Shown here: positions 1-12,138 of the stretch, one piece after another
Layout of the letters: the number at the start of each line of letters is the position of its first letter
How positions within the stretch are numbered: position 1 is the first letter of the stretch
From: Tribonema minus
Taxonomy: Eukaryota; Sar; Xanthophyceae; Tribonematales; Tribonemataceae
Assembly: GCA_017506865.1 (NCBI GenBank)
Contig: JAFCMP010000039.1
Coordinates: 248,001 to 312,000, forward strand
Direction of reading: 5' to 3'
DNA: 64,000 nucleotides
Program-made: the position numbers and the translations under genes
Notes under the pieces: model-generated
Database searches by the model: none
What the model saw: only the letters and a program-made list of their open reading frames with translations
Told to the model about the DNA's origin: nothing

Positions 1-623
1 GCAACCTGGACCTTTGCAGAGGCAGGCTGTCTCAAAGCATTTGCACGTGGCAGTGCGAGTGGTGCACGTTGTCTCCCAGCTGATCACAGGGCAAACTGAC
101 TGCATAGATGCATGCATCAATAATGCCGTACGGGCTGGTGCGCACTGTGCAATTTGAGGCTATTGTTGTGCCGCACCAGCGTACTTGCCAGCAGCGACTC
201 ATGCACGGCAGCACACTGGTAGCTCTAGCTGCCACAAAAGCACTGTAGCAGTGACCAACACGAAATACAACACACATGACATCTGGCACGATGCACAATC
301 CATAGCCTGACACACAGCACACTGACAGACGCGCCTCAAAAGCATGACAGACGCTGCATTCAGTGCCCCCCCCCCCCTCCCCCCCCCCCCTCTCCCCCAT
401 ACGTGAACTTTGTAGCCTCAGCTCAGAGCAACCCGTGAAGCTTGCACAGTGCACATGCCCACTTGCGCTCATAGATTGTGCATGCGGCATGCCTGTCATC
501 CTAACGCATCCTACCCATGAAATCAGTCAACAATATCGCTCAAGCCGCCATATCGCGTTGTGACTGACCTGTGTGAAACGGCTTGACACCTGTGTGAAAC
601 GGCTTGACATGGTGCCTGCCGCA
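1..623. other. upstream/intronic sequence, no exon identified
   Basis: No exon could be supported here. The stretch probably lies in introns of the Cache-receptor gene, whose first visible exon starts at 624 inside a domain. It holds a poly-C/CT run at about 366-397 and a perfect 21-bp tandem repeat at 568-609. The open frames present lack domain-like sequence or splice-phase support. Confidence 0.5.
568..609. repeat. perfect 21-bp tandem repeat in intron
   Basis: Two exact adjacent copies of a 21-base unit (cctgtgtgaaacggcttgac + a) occupy 568-588 and 589-609. They end 14 bp before the first recognised exon of the Cache-receptor gene. The identity implies recent slippage or duplication near a 3' splice site. 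Confidence 0.9.
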
Positions 624-3600
624 GGCCTTCAAGGGCGCGCACCCAACAGAGACACAGGCCGACTCGCTCATCCGATGGTACGTGCTCATCTTTAAGCTGA
701 TCGTTGTGGCATGAACGCTAGTGCCGCCAAGCAAGCCTTGCGCTCCATACTCGCAGACGCAGGCGAGGGACGGCGCTCTTGGTCGTGCCGTTTCCTGTTA
801 AGTGCACTCTGCTTGTTCTGGTAGTAGAAGCACCGGGGAGCTGATGCGCGGAGCGATGCACGGAGCAGGAACATGTGTTGCGCTGCCTCCACGTTTTGAC
901 AGTTGCTCTGGGAGTAGGCAGCGCACAGCAGTGCAGTCGACGTGCTGGTCCCGCATGCGCATACCGATTCGCTGTCGAGGCTTGCCAAGCCCCTGCGCGT
1001 GGGCGCCCGCACTGCAGCCCCGCATTCAACAGCAGTGCTCAAAGGAGTGACGTCGCCATCGCACGAGCGCGTTCACTGTGCCACGCGTGCCACACCGCTG
1101 CACTCCTCTGTACTTCAACTTCGAAGGGGAGAGTCCGACAGCGCCGCCGAGTTCACTTCTTCGGAGCGCCGCCGCTGGGTCATTATCACAGAGCTCGAAC
1201 ACTGACCGCAGCGTGCCGTGCGCCTACTCGCTCTCCACGACGCCTGGCCTTCGTGCCCCTGTCCCTGACCCCTGCCCCCTGTTGTGCTGCGCGCCCCCTG
1301 GTCTCAACAGGGTCTCCACGGGCATCTTGAGGGTGGACCGGACGACACTGGAGCCTATCGACGCGAACGAGGCCCCCGCTGGCTACCTTGTGATCGGCGA
1401 TATTGTGCGTACACGTGCGCCACAAGCTGCAGCGCGTGTCATTGTTATTGTTGCAGTGCGGCGGTCACGAGTCGCCGCGGTGTGGCACGCAGGGCGGGCC
1501 GCACTCAGGGGGGGGGTATGTACTGCAGTGTGCCGGGAAGTCGCCGAGGCGGCGAGACTGGTGGTAGAGCGGCTTTCGGCTGCTATGCCAGCAGGCAATG
1601 TAGAAGATGATTCACCAGCGTTATGCTGCAGGTCTAGGACGGAGGTGAAGTGAGGCGGGTGTTGCTTGACGCTGACGTCTTCGCGCGCAACAACCTCAAC
1701 TGCTGTACTATCAAAAGTGTCACGTTGTTGCTGGTGCCCATGACACACAAGCACACGGCGCACTCGGTGCAAGCCTGGACGCAGTTCACACCCTTGCAGC
1801 GTGCGCGCACAGGCCTCACAGCAACTCATGTTTACTGCATTGGTGGTGATGCTCAACTGCCCGCGCAGGTCAACGGCAAGTCCTCGTCGACCTCGCTCAT
1901 CGGGCTGACGCTCGGCGGCATGGCGGGCGTGTACCACAGGCGCAACAGCTCCAACGCGCTGCTGGACGAGCTGGGCGGCCACCGCTGGTGAGCACTGCTG
2001 CTTTTACACCTTCTGTTAAAGCTTCTTTCTCCGCATCGACTGTTTCACAGACTCGGTCGTCTGTTGCACCTAGAGGCACCTAATACCACAACCGGATTAC
2101 TACAAAATCGCTCTGCTGCGTGAAGCTCACCCCCCCCTGGCGCATTGCATCCCCCCCCTGCAGACGCTGGTGACATACAAGCAGTTCATTGCACTGTACC
2201 GGCACAAAACTGCCGAGTGCTTGCACGCTCCACGACCTCCTTTTGTCGCAACAAAATGCAGGCGATTCAGCGGCGCTGGGGTTGCGTGTTGTGCATGAGC
2301 ACCAGGCCTGGCCTTGCGAGGCTGCCTGCCCTAGCGCGTCCTCATCGATGCTGAGCACTGCCGCCTGCCTGCTTGCATCTGGTGCACACGTGCGCGCGCG
2401 CGCAGGCTGACGGCTTCGGTGACCGCCAACGCGCTGCTGGAGGCCGCGACGCGCACGGCGCACACCATCCAGAACGTCCTCGTGCAGGGTGAGCCTCGCG
2501 GACCGTGTGCGCGGGCGCCCGTGCCTGCCTGCCGAGTAGTTGCACGGCCTGCTGTTGGCGAAGCGACAGAGACACGGGGGGACAACAGCTCACCAGCGAG
2601 TCACGCGCCCGCGACCGCGCATGCGCACTCGCACTTGCTATCCCTCTCAGCGCACCAGACGGAGCATGCAGCTGGCGCGAGGTCTCTCGCCGCTCGCTGC
2701 CACGCACTGCGCGCCGCTTCCCGCAGGGTCATCAGGGAGCTGCTTGGCAGAGGGTTTCGTGACTGCTCCGCTGATGCTGTTGACGCCTTAACCCTAACCA
2801 TGACCCTGCCTCTGCTGCGCCACCGCCGCCGCAGGCTTCTCGCCCTACGACGCCCTCAGGGACAAGGACGGCGACTTTGACAGCGTGCAGGGCAGGCCCG
2901 AGACGGACATGACCGCGACGCTCAACCAGGTGCGCGCGCGCGCCGCCGCCGCCGCTGATGCTCAGCCATGTAGTCTGCGGCGCGCCGAGCGCATTGTGCT
3001 GTGCGGTGACTCTAGTGTGCGGCAGTGGCTGCTGCGCATGCTGCCGAGGGGAGCGCGGTCAGCTGCTGTTTGCGCCACGTGTACGTGCCTGTGCGCTCTC
3101 ATGGCCTGTTGCGCCGCGGTGCCGGCAGGGGGTAGCGGGGGGGCTGCCAGAGCGTTGGCCATGCGCATTTCAAGGGTCAGAGTTGCACGCTGGCGGATGC
3201 GGGGCGCGCGCCGTGTTGACGCTTCAGAGTCGCGCGTGCGCCGAACTTGAACTTAAGCCTGACGCGGCCGGTGTGCGTACTACTAGCACGCCCCACATAA
3301 CGCGAGCTGCGCGCCCGCTTCGGCGTCGCCCTGCGCGGCCGGCACAGGGATGCATACGCCTGCCCAGGCGCGCCGCGCTGTGCGGCACGTCACAGGGCAA
3401 CTTGAAGTAGTACAAGCCCACACCCCACCTGCCCCCCAATGCCCTCGTCCTTCTACATCATTGGAGGGCCGTGTATTACCGTTGTCAAGAAGTGCACTGT
3501 TAGTCGAGCATCGATGGAGGGTAAGATTCAACAGTTATTGGTACAGGTCCACAAGCGGTGCACCCCCCCCGCCCCCCTCCAAAGAGCACTCAGCGCCGCG

Positions 3601-6600
3601 CAATAGCTGATTTCATGGCCTGCAGTACTGGTGTCTCTCGTGGGACGCTGTGCGGCGAGACGTTCTGCTGCAATTGCGCTGATGCCCTGGCGCGCTTCCC
3701 AGCGTAGGCGAGCGCGCGTTGCTGCACGTTCGGGGGAACGCGGAGACCCGCAAACCCAGTGGCGGCGCCTCTTATCTCAGGACTTGTCTCAGCGCTCAGG
3801 GCGTGGGAGTAGGATGAGCGTAAGGTAACATCCACTCACTTTCAAAGCTTCGCCTGGCTATTGACCTGACCCTGATGCCACCCTTTCATAGCCCTTATGC
3901 TAACCCTAACCCTGGCTCTCGCTGTCGCACGCCCCACCCCCCCCCCCCCCCCCCCCCCCCCCCCCGCAGATCTCGCCGTACCAGCTCGCCATCCGCGAGT
4001 GGCACACGGACGACGAGCAGGAGCCCGTGAGCGGTAAGCCGCCGCTGGTCCTCGCGCGCGGCCTCATCATCGACGACGCACTCACCTCCAAGTTCATGCT
4101 CAAGCAGCAGATCCGCCTCGCCGTGATCATCGCCACCGACCTGCTGACGCTGTTCCTGGCCACGTGGCTCTTCCTGGTGAGCGCTGCGCCGCACCGCGGC
4201 GCGCGTACGAGCCCCCCCTTGTGCGAGTGAGCGAATGTGTGCGCTGCCCCCCCCCCCCCCGCTCCCCGCACGCGCCGCAGCGACCTCAGCCAGCTGTTGT
4301 AGTCGCCGCGTGGCTCTGCCGTAGCATGCGAAGCCCGTCATGGACGCATTGCAATTCATGCCTTGCAGCACGTGAATCACCGCATTCATGCCCGCTACTC
4401 GTGCCTTGACTGCACCACTGCATCGTGCGCGCGTTGCGATACGAGACCGCCGCGATGGTTCAGCGACAGTCCACACACCCGCCCAGCAGCCCCCCCCCCC
4501 ATCACTCACTCCCCAAGGCAGCAGCACCCAACACTCTTGCTCTTGCCCTAGCCCACCTCAACATCGGTGCTCACGCCACTGACCCTTCCGCGTTCTCCGC
4601 CCTCCGCTGTGCCGCAGGCGCCGCTCGAGGCCATGGGCAAGCGCATCCGCGCCGGCCAGCGCGTCGACATCGCGTTCCTCAAGTCGCTCACCAAGCGCCG
4701 CAAGCTCGGCATCGTGATCGCGGCGGTGGCGGTGTTCAGCGTCGTGGTTGGCGTCGACATGCGCATGAGCTGCGCGCGCAACATGGACCGCCTCGTCGAC
4801 GCGCGGAGCGCGGTCGAGGTGAGCGCAGCGGCGGTCGGGGCGCGCGTCGCCCTGTAACTTCAACTTCACCCGCCCACCCCGCAGGCACACGCCGCCACAC
4901 CATGCTATGTAACGACCTGTGCACCAAACCAGGCTATATGGGCAAGCGCGAGCCACTGTAACAGATGAATACACCCAGTAACCTCAACTCCCCCCCTTCC
5001 CCCCTAGGCGCGCGCCGCCGCAGCCCGGCTGCACCATGCTCGCGTACTGCCAGGGCATGGATCAGGCGTCGCGTGTCCTCGCGTATGATTACCTCAATTT
5101 CACCCCCCCCCCCCCCCCTGCACGCATGCGCCCCCGTCGCAGCCCGGCTGCACCATGCTCGCGTACCGCCAGGGCATGGACCAGGCGTCACGGGTGCTAA
5201 CGACCATGCAGACAGGCAGCGGCCTCATCAAGCTGCTCGCGGACCCGACCGACCAAGTGCACTACGACTTTGCGCACGTGCGCCTCGCCAAGCTCGAGGA
5301 CACGCTGAACGTGGAGATGGCCTTCATGTACGACACCAACGCCGCGCTGCTCGTCGCACCGCACAACCGCGACGTGCTGGGCGAGGCGTACGACCCGTCG
5401 TCCATCGTCGCCGACACGCTCAACACGTCGCTGTCGTACAAGAGGACGTGAGTTTCTGCGCGCGCTTCGCCGCACACCTGCATACTTCTTGAAGTACTTG
5501 ACTGTGAATGCGTGTACTTTGATGTATGGGTGTATGCTCGTGTGTATGCGCGCAGTAATTGACAGCGCTTGCAACGCGCCAGCACGTCTCGGGGCGTTTT
5601 CCAAAGGACAGGTGGGGTCGGCGCGCGCCGCTGCAGCCGCGCGCGCTACCACTCCTGCTGCCCCCTGCTGCGTGCAGACACATGCGCGCGCACACGCACA
5701 CGCACGCACTCGAACGTCACTGCGCGTCGTCACCCACACCCTCCCCGCCGCACGCGTCGCCCGCGCCTCAGGTCGCTGATCCCGGCGTCGGACCTGCTGC
5801 GCTTCAGCGTCGTGCGCAAGGACGACAGGTACTTCAACGAGACGCCGCAGAGCGCGCTGTACCCCGTCTGCACCGGCGCCGAGACGCTGATACGGTGGTC
5901 GTCGGTGCCGCTGTGGGAGGACGGCCTGGACCACGCGACTGCGCGGCCTTCAGGTACGGGGGGGCCGCGGCTGGGGAGCGCCTGCTGCGCACTCGTGTGT
6001 GGCGCACTGTGTCGTGTGCAGTGCTCAAGTGCAGGAAGAGAAGCAATGCCCCCAGTGGGCCTCAAGTCTCTACAGTGGTGGCACAGGTCGCCGTGACAAG
6101 TTGTGCTTCATGCTGCTGCTGCATGCACGCACGCCGTCACCGGCACCGCTTCGCCACGCAGTGCATCTCAGGCCGATTCACTCCACGCAGGCGGCTGCGA
6201 GCTGCCGCCCTGCGTGCTGCCGCCGCGACGCTTTATTGCGAGTGCGCTCCATTCGCGCGCTGCGCTATCGGCGTCTTGCACCACCGCACAACAGCCAGTC
6301 AGAATGCGGCCCGCTGACATCTCAATCTGCCGCTGCCGGCGCTGCCGCAGGCGTGCTTGTCACGGGCGACATTGTCAACGGCAAGACGCGCATCGTGGAG
6401 CGCGCGAATCGCATGGTCACGCGCGGCTACTCCGCCGTCTACTTCTACAACTCCAGGGGCAAGTACCAGCTGGCGGCGGGGCTCATGCGCATCTCGGGGA
6501 CGGAGTTCGAGGTCGACGTGCAGATGCCGGAGACCGCGTGGTGAGCCATTCTTCGTGGATGCTGAAGAGCCATGCCTGAAGAGCGCCGCGGCGCACACTG

Positions 6601-9111
6601 CGCGGCACGCCGCACAGCGCCGCTCGTGCTTGCACCGGCGTCACGAACATCATATCCAGTCGCAAACGTAGTTGCATCTTGATGTTCTACGCGAAAAAGA
6701 TGGCCCCGCCTACATGAACATCGAGCACCTTCATCACTCAATCGACCCGGTTCACGCGCGTCGCCGCAGGCTCGACAGGCTACGCAAGAGCCAGGACTGG
6801 CGCGTGGACGACCACGCGACTGTCACTACCACGGTGAGCCATGTGCACCACGCACTTGCAGCGGTAGCCGCACTTCAACACTGAGTGACTGTATGTATGC
6901 ATGCACGCAGCAGCACGGCGTATCGAGATGCGGACGCGAGGGGGCGCCCGGCTTGCAAGCGACACGCGCGTCAGCGTCGGTCCGTGCGACATCTGTGTAC
7001 GGAGGGCAAGGCGTCGGCTGCAGTGTGATCAGGCGCCGCCGATATGCAGCTGTACAGCTCACAGCGGCAACAGTACCCACAGCCACAAGCCGCTTATCCA
7101 CTGCCTCCTCACGAGCCCGGATTTCATCACTGCCTCCCCTGCAGCACCCCCCGGCCTTGCCATGGAAACGCTCCTGCAGGTGGCCACTGATGCACAGATA
7201 ACGAGTATGTGTGTCCGTGGCAAAGACCATGGCGGGCTGCGCGCGTGATGCAGCGATGTACGTCGACCCATATGCCCCTCGTATCACATCACTCGGCAGG
7301 CGCTGGCTCTGCGCGCGGTGATGGCGATGGCTGCCTTCCGATTCAGCAGCGCCACGCGCCAGTGACAGACCTTCGGATATTTGTGAGTGCGCACAGCTTC
7401 CCCGCACAAGCATGATAGTGGGCGGGCTGCGCTCATCTTGCGCAAATCTCCGGCGACGCGCAGCTCTCACCTTTGCCGCCCCCTGCGCCCCCCTGTGTGC
7501 GCGCAGATGCACTTCAACGGCGACGGCGCCGGCAAGTACGTCGTGTCGGCGCGCTGCCTCAACAAGAATGTCGTCATGGAGAGCTACGGCGCTGACGTGG
7601 ACCCACGCGACTGGCATGGCGAGCCGCTGGGCGACTGCCTGGGGTACCTCATACAGGGCCTGCCGTGGAGCGTCCAGAAGGACATCCTGGCGCCCTGCTA
7701 CTCGGCGCAGGTGGGGAAGAATGCGCGTTCTGCCTCCTCTGATGACAAATCTTCGTAGGTGCTGCGGTGGGGAGGCGCTGCATGTATGTTGGCGAGGCTG
7801 ACCAGGGCATGACGTGTCGCGCGGGGCCGCATGAGTGACTCAGCCGCATGATGGCACTATGTGAAGTTGAGCTCTGCGGTGAGGCTGCTGATGGCTTCGC
7901 TGTGTGTGCATAGCGTTGAGCTGATAGGGGCATGCCGCGCAGCATAAGAAGGGCGTGCTGTACCGCACTGCTCTGCTTGTATGCACGCACAGCACGGGAA
8001 GCTGGCTCCGTTCGTTGTGCAGACACCCGTCAGGAGCCGATGCGCATTCCCTGAGACCACCGTAAAGGCTCATGCAGTGTTGCAAGGCGGTGCATGGCAG
8101 AAATTGTGCACGATCCACCGCGGGTGGTCCTTGCTCGTGGTTACTGTCATGCGCCTTCGCAGTTGAGCATATGAGGCGCTGATGTATGCTGATACCCCCC
8201 GCCCCCTCCTTCCCCTCTGACTGCTTGCAGTGGGCATTTGTGTCCATGTGCATCATCAAGTTCTTCGCGATGGGCATCCTGTGCTGGCTGGCGTACCGGC
8301 CGTTCAACCGTATCATCGTTACAAACAAGGTGCGTTTGTTGTCGGGCCACTATTTCAGAACGAAGACGACGCGTCTCAAACATGAGCATGGCACTGCATT
8401 GTCCGGCTGGTCGCATGCGTACGATACATGATGAGAGCGCTGTACCTCCACACTCTGCAGCTGCAGTTCACTTCAGATGATCGATGCCGGGGTACACTGA
8501 CGCACAATGTCGATGGCATGCAACCGAGGTGCAGCAGCAGCTTCCGCTTGCAGTGAATATGCAACAAGCACCAGCTGCGCAGACCACAGCACGCGAGTTG
8601 ATGCAATGGTACTGCTGACACTCGCGCAGTGTTGCCGCAACTACGCGTTTTGGCGCTGCCAGTCAGCGTCGCACAAAGACCGTGCTGTGCAGGGTCTGGC
8701 ACACACTGCACTTCAGGCTCAGGCTACATGTAGCTCATGTTCAAATTTGGATCAAGAACCTGGGTGAAGACACAGTTTCAACATCAAACACGGCGCAGTG
8801 AGCTCGCGTCAGTTCTGCCCCCCAGGTAGCGCATGCAACCCAGCGCAATTTGTGTTTGACGTGCATGGTTTCACACCCGCACGGTCAGTGCTGCGTAACT
8901 CTTTCGAGAGCTGGCATCTCGCGGAGTAGGCGCGCGCACGTCTCACCCCCCCCCTCCCCCTGCCGTGACGCGCCTGCAGTTTGTACAAGGTGGCGATCAC
9001 GCGGCGCTGCCCGCCGTCGACAATGGTCGGCCAAAGAACGCCAGCTCCTCCAAGGGCGCGCCCAGGGGCAACGCGAGCACGACCGTCACCGCGTCACAGT
9101 TCGACTCATAG
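624..9111 (+). CDS. Cache-domain membrane sensor protein, 5' end missing
   Basis: Probable transmembrane receptor with two Cache-like extracytoplasmic sensor regions. Exons chain with consistent phases: 624-677, 1311-1404, 1869-1987, 2406-2488, 2835-2929, 3970-4176, 4618-4818, 5143-5447, 5772-5953, 6351-6540, 6770-6833, 7507-7710, 8231-8329, 8980-9111 (TAG). The first region reads SLIRW...GDIVNGKSS and the later one TLIRW...GDIVNGKTRIVERAN then GYSAVYF, so the two halves are homologous. This wording is very close to what I know of the double-Cache domain of cyanobacterial methyl-accepting chemoreceptors; no kinase or methyl-accepting module is seen. Hydrophobic segments end the 3970 exon (LAVIIATDLLTLFLATWLFL), lie in the 4618 exon (IVIAAVAVFSVVVGV) and fill the 8231 exon. 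A short Ser/Thr-rich tail follows. The N-terminus lies outside the window. Ligand and output are unknown. Domain assignment is by family resemblance, exon joins by phase. Confidence 0.8.
3937..3965 (+). other. 29-C polypyrimidine run before a 3' splice site
   Basis: An uninterrupted run of 29 C ends 4 bp before the AG of the exon starting at 3970. Similar runs sit before other acceptors: 5103-5118 (16 C, exon 5143), 55290-55306 (exon 55340), 56549-56569 (exon 56587) and 59878-59902 (exon 59943). They probably serve as polypyrimidine tracts. Confidence 0.75.
4885..5090 (+). repeat. decayed tandem copies of an exon 5' end and its acceptor
   Basis: The real exon begins at 5143 with codons for PGCTMLAYRQGMDQASRV. 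A near copy starts at 5024 behind its own cag acceptor and encodes PGCTMLAYCQGMDQASRVLAYD before running into intron-like poly-C. A third, shorter copy lies at about 4885-4915 (catgct at 4901, against 5035 and 5154). Spacings are about 134 and 119 bp. The intron part is copied too: each copy is followed or preceded by an aacttcaa/cctcaa stretch and a C-run. Neither spacing preserves the reading frame, so these look like pseudo-exons. Confidence 0.85.
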
Positions 9112-10117
9112 TCCGGCCGATTCTGAGTCTGACTACCGCCGCACTGGCAGACCCGGCGCTCCTGGAGGTGATTGGTTGTTGCGGCCACGGCCGCCGCCCA
9201 CCCTGCGCCCCCGCCTGTGCGAGAGCCGCGCGCGGGCACGGCGCGCGCGCGGCAACGCGCCGAGGGGGCGCAGCGGAGTTGGTTTCTGAACGGCATGCAC
9301 TTGCGTGCTGTCATCGATGCTGAACGGCTGTTGCTGCGGTGCACGCTGGAGCGTTGTTCACTCGCATAGAGGCGCGCAGTGTGCGCCGCATGGCCCCCTC
9401 CCCCCCGCAACGCGCGCGCTTGCAAGAGCCGCGCATCATGAGGATCGGCCTGCGCCCTCATTCCCTTGTTCAAAACCTCGACAGCGCGTGCTTTTTGCGC
9501 GCTGCAGCCCTTTATTCAGCAGCCCACGCAGCTCATGTTTATGCATGTAGACGTTGCTGTGCAGTACCCCGAGACGTTCCTTTTATACATGGCACATCAC
9601 ACGAATCACCAAGTCTGCGGAGACGGCGAGCATTTGTTTTGCTACGCTCTATGTTGCACTCTCACCATTCCTACTGCCGTGAAGTCAGACGAGGAGCGCT
9701 GCAGCTGCCGTGGCTGCACCGCATGAGCTGAATTGTTGCATCATGCAGTGCTGTTCCCATGCTACCGTGCACACCAGCGATGATGGCGGCAAAAGTCAAT
9801 CAGGACCGTTGAAAACAACAACTGCTGGTCAGCATCGTGCCTGAAAAACAATGCACAAAACAACACTGGTGCATGCGAGCAAAACAAAAACAGGCAAGTA
9901 GCCTGCAAGGACGGGGCGTGTGATCTCGTAGTCTCCATACACAGCATGGCAAGCATGACCGTCAAAGCATCTGCCAGTGAAGGCCACTTTCTTCTCTTCC
10001 CACCAGAATCCATGGTACTCACGAGCACGAGACGAGCCCAAGTTTTTTCCCCGCGATAACCCAACTTCAACTTCAACCGGAGACCCGTAGTGCAGTGTTG
10101 AATCGCCTTGCGGGCGT
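9112..10117. other. 3' flank of receptor gene, no gene seen
   Basis: No coding region is supported. The 3' UTR of the Cache-receptor gene should begin here. Near 10062-10085 is a run of aacttcaacttcaaccggag that recurs almost exactly near 25474-25492 and belongs to the dispersed GAAGTT/AACTTC motif of this window. Confidence 0.5.
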
Positions 10118-10990
10118 ACGCATTGCAGCACGTAGGGCGCAACGCGCGTTCGCTGCTTCGCGTGCAACCATCACCGCTGGCACACAAACCCAGCCAGCCG
10201 CCCGAAGACACCATGTGGCGCGTGCGCCGATGCATGTTTCGGCTCGAGTGCGCGAGCGGCAATTGCTGTGGTCAAGGCGCTGCCCAGCGTCACCAGCGGT
10301 GTCGCTAGCGACGCCAGCTGCCGGCGTACTGAGCAAAGTTTCTTGCACACCAAATTCACACACGCACTTCAGCTGTCTGAGCGCGGTCGATGCAGCGGCG
10401 CCTGTACTGCATCTGGTGTGCTGTGCTGGCTTCGGCCCGCACAAACTCGCCTGTGAGTACTACCTTCACACACCACAACTCTGACGGCATCATCCACGGA
10501 CACATCGGCACTGCTGCGACATCCGGCTGGAGAGGGCGCGCCCTCGGGATAGAATCTTTGCGTGTGAGTCAAAGAATACAAACACCAGTTATTGTGCGCT
10601 ACCCACAGATGCCAGATGTCCTGCGATTGGTTTTGCAAGTACTATTCGCTGGAAGTAGGATGACTGCTGTATCTGCCAGGAAGGTGATAGGTGATGCGTG
10701 AGAGTGCTGCCAACTGAGAACCGGGAAACGTACGTTACCCGGTGTGGTCTTCGAAAGGATATTCGCACAGCGCAGTGATGCTGCACATCAAGTGAAAGAG
10801 GCACCCGCGAAAGGTCAATGCTGACGAAGAGCTACCAAGTACTCAGCCATACGCGAGATATGCTGCAGCACGAAAAACGTGCACTCTTTTCGAGGGCTGC
10901 TGCGCCCTTCCACACCTGCTGACACCGCAAAGAGAAGCAGCCTGCAGACACATTAATCACACTAGCAGCAACAGCGAGAGAGTCACAGCA
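10118..10990 (+). repeat. direct repeat copy 1, about 0.87 kb
   Basis: This segment is nearly identical to 15126-16003. Visible differences are a 13-base-scale indel near 10350, about ten single substitutions and a 15-base indel near the 3' end. Homology fades into a loosely similar ttgcagc...gggcgcaacgcg at the 5' end and stops after agtcacagca at the 3' end. No convincing protein is encoded; the small ORFs shared by both copies look incidental. Confidence 0.9.
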
Positions 10991-12138
10991 ACACCTGAGT
11001 GCGCGCTCTGAAGTCATACAAGTGCACTTGACCCCACCCCCCCCGCACCCTCCCACGCACAAAATGCAAAAAGCGATGTGTGCCATGCCTCAGCAACTGG
11101 TGTCGCAGTTATCACCTCAGCGATACCACTGTTTTTGCTGTCAGCGGCTGACGTACTCCTGTGCTACCACAGACTAGTTGTCCTGAAAGCCATTTCTCAT
11201 TATAAGCTGGCTTTGCTAACCGGGTGCCTGACCGGGTGCCTGCGCTCAGGCAGCAGTGCGCAGTTCAATTTTCAACGTCAAGATGGCATCATGAGTGGAC
11301 GCGAAATAGACACGTGAATGAGTGCCCTGTCCTGTGAGCACACAAACTTAAGGTATCAATGAATTGGAGACACACACCTGACCAGCTCCTGCTGGAGAGG
11401 ATGGTGTTGGTGTGGCTCAAGGATGGAGGCCAATACTCCGTAGCACTCGATGCTGGATGATGCGGAGGTGAAACCTCCTCAGGGGTGGCGGTCTTGCTTA
11501 CAGACCTTGAGACTTGTGTGGAGCGAGAGACCATGAGCTGATGCCGTTGAGGGTATTTATCTGACTCAGACCAGAGTTCATTCATGAACATGATCCACAG
11601 TCAAACCCTAACCCTAGGGTAGGTCAAATCTAATTCATGAAATCAACTTGCTGCCTTTTTAAAAACATGCGAGGTTTTCATTATCACCAAAGTCAACTCT
11701 GATGACCATATGTGTTGTGATGGTTCAACAGCATGTTTTGAGTTTTCAGGTCGACGACTCAACATAGTCTCAATGAGAATAGAATATGCATGCAGTGCGC
11801 CGATCTTGGCTGCAAAATCAGCAATGGTCGATCGCATGGCATGGAATGCAAACGCATGTACTTCATGACATAGTTTGCTGTGTGGAATACAATGGTGACT
11901 TCATGCAATCAAGGGCTGGAAAAGGCTTGACTTTTTGAAAACCAGAAAGCTTGCTAAGTGGCGGTTGTAAGGCGCCTTTGCTTGAACGTGCAATGTACTG
12001 CTGCAGGATGTCAAGAAACTCAATAAATTGTTTCGTGGGCGCATGCCATTGATATAGTACGTATGGACTTGTATTTATAAAGGCCCAAGGGAGGCCGGGT
12101 TGCCTATGCAATCGAAAAGCTTGCGTCAACGCAGCAGC
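10991..12138. other. less GC-rich inter-repeat DNA, no gene seen
   Basis: Base composition is visibly less GC-rich than the gene regions. The stretch contains a short telomere-like run (aaaccctaaccctagggtagg, about 11604-11624) that ends in a small palindrome. No domain or splice pattern was recognised. Confidence 0.5.
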
